Notes under the pieces: model-generated
What the model was told of the DNA's origin: nothing
What the model saw: the letters and a program-made list of their open reading frames with translations, nothing else
Database searches by the model: none
Source of the DNA: Symbiodinium natans
Taxonomy: Eukaryota; Sar; Dinophyceae; Suessiales; Symbiodiniaceae
DNA: 17,500 nucleotides
Direction of reading: 5' to 3'
NCBI GenBank assembly: GCA_905221605.1
Contig: CAJNDS010000724.1
Span: 17,501-35,000, forward strand
Made by a program: the position numbers and the translations under genes
Part shown: positions 16,943-17,500 of the stretch, in pieces
How the letters are laid out: each line of letters begins with the position of its first letter
How positions within the stretch are numbered: position 1 is the stretch's first letter

Positions 16943-17221
16943 TCATTTCGATTAGCCCCAAACTCCGAAGCCCTTAACCCTACAGTCCACTCCCCAAAAG
17001 TTGGGGCATCACTATCCTTATACCTGAAGAGGGTTTCTAAGGGGAATCCCTGCACTAGTCGTCCTTAAACCATGTTCCGACTACATGGAGTAGTTTGCTG
17101 CAACAAGCGCCTCACTGGAATTTCAGAAGGGTATCCAGGGCAGGGATGGGCGCAGTGATCCCAGAAGTAACAATCTGCTGGTCGAGCCTGTTCGTTAAGT
17201 TATATAGGCCTATGAGCCGAA
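15949..17221 (-). CDS. Gene B, upstream exons (unknown protein)
   Basis: The clearest exon is 17221-17116. It follows a CTTCACTGCAG acceptor, encodes RLIGLYNLTNRLDQQIVTSG and a further 14 residues, and ends at a GTGAGG donor. It joins in phase to 16873-16840 (GCKAPAADSRQ, donor CAG|GCCCGG). Exon 16207-16158 (RTIKRAHVVNSERRIW, donor GTGTGT) and exon 16011-15949 are exon-like. The latter can read VHGGEALVPVHCRLEEPEVE or FMEGKLWCLYTA, and phase does not settle which. A segment near 16460-16380 (for example DKYGQMEREIGQ) may be another exon. Further right, 17330-17284 (acidic, ending GDGGEE before GAG|GCGGCA) and the window edge near 17500-17457 also look coding, but their phases do not connect. 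I do not recognise the family. The start of the gene lies outside the window. Confidence 0.42.
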
Positions 17222-17500
17222 CTGCAGTGAAGCCCCCCTCAATTCCTCCAAACACCCTAACCCTAAACCCTAAAGCGTGCCGCCTCCTCTCCGCCGTCGC
17301 CCCCCTCCTCGCCAAACCTCAAACACTCAGGGTGCATGCCCTTAAACCCTAAGGCCCTAAGGCTCGAACGAGAAGTGTAGCGTCTAGGATTTAGGATTTA
17401 GGGCTTAGGGTTTTAGAGCTCGAGGTTTATGGAACCAGGTGGAATTTTACTTCAGGAAAGGCGTTGTGCCTTTGCACGGGAGCTGATGCCGGAGTGATTT

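Noticed and set aside
1-17500. True chromosome end
   Set aside because: Arrays are short, in both orientations and interrupted by exons and mobile elements over the whole window, so this is interstitial telomere repeat and not a terminus.
1-17500. CRISPR array or bacterial operon
   Set aside because: The repeats are head-to-tail 7-mers without unique spacers of constant size, and there are no prokaryotic gene features.

Overview
The window looks like nuclear DNA of a eukaryote with plant-type telomere repeats (TTTAGGG on one strand, CCCTAAA on the other). A dinoflagellate is my best guess, for three reasons: the telomere unit, the many tiny exons joined by GC-AG as well as GT-AG introns, and mobile palindromes inside introns. 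No spliced-leader sequence, rRNA or tRNA was found, so the taxon is inference. No long open frame is convincing, because the coding information is cut into exons of about 34-132 nt.

Reading the minus strand in the islands between repeat arrays, I recovered two intron-rich genes, called A and B here. Gene A runs leftwards from a signal-peptide start at 7834 to at least 57 and leaves the window. Its 3' half encodes an NTF2/SnoaL-like domain, and seven consecutive exons (5757 to 1554) join in phase. Gene B runs leftwards from the right edge (first good exon at 17221) to about 11177. Its product was not recognised. Exons 15301 to 11659 also join in phase.

Most introns are filled with TTTAGGG/CCCTAAA arrays in both polarities, often right up to the splice sites. 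The intron at 13337-13197 is essentially nothing but telomere repeat. Several splice sites appear to be slightly altered telomere units. Also in the introns is a family of palindromic elements of about 96-130 bp with TTGGGATG ends. Two copies carry a telomere tract exactly at the hairpin apex. A third is split into two halves lying 2.6 kb apart. The DNA between those halves (8083-10688) lacks telomere repeats and lies between genes A and B, so it is either the long relative of the small elements or a further insertion at the apex.

Layout: 1-7834 gene A; 7835-8082 short upstream region; 8083-10688 the 2.6-kb element with a tandem repeat, a minisatellite and undecided minus-strand coding; 10689-11176 degenerate CCCTAAA-rich spacer; 11177-17500 gene B. 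All exon models come from reading frame, splice-site and phase consistency by eye. They need transcript evidence.
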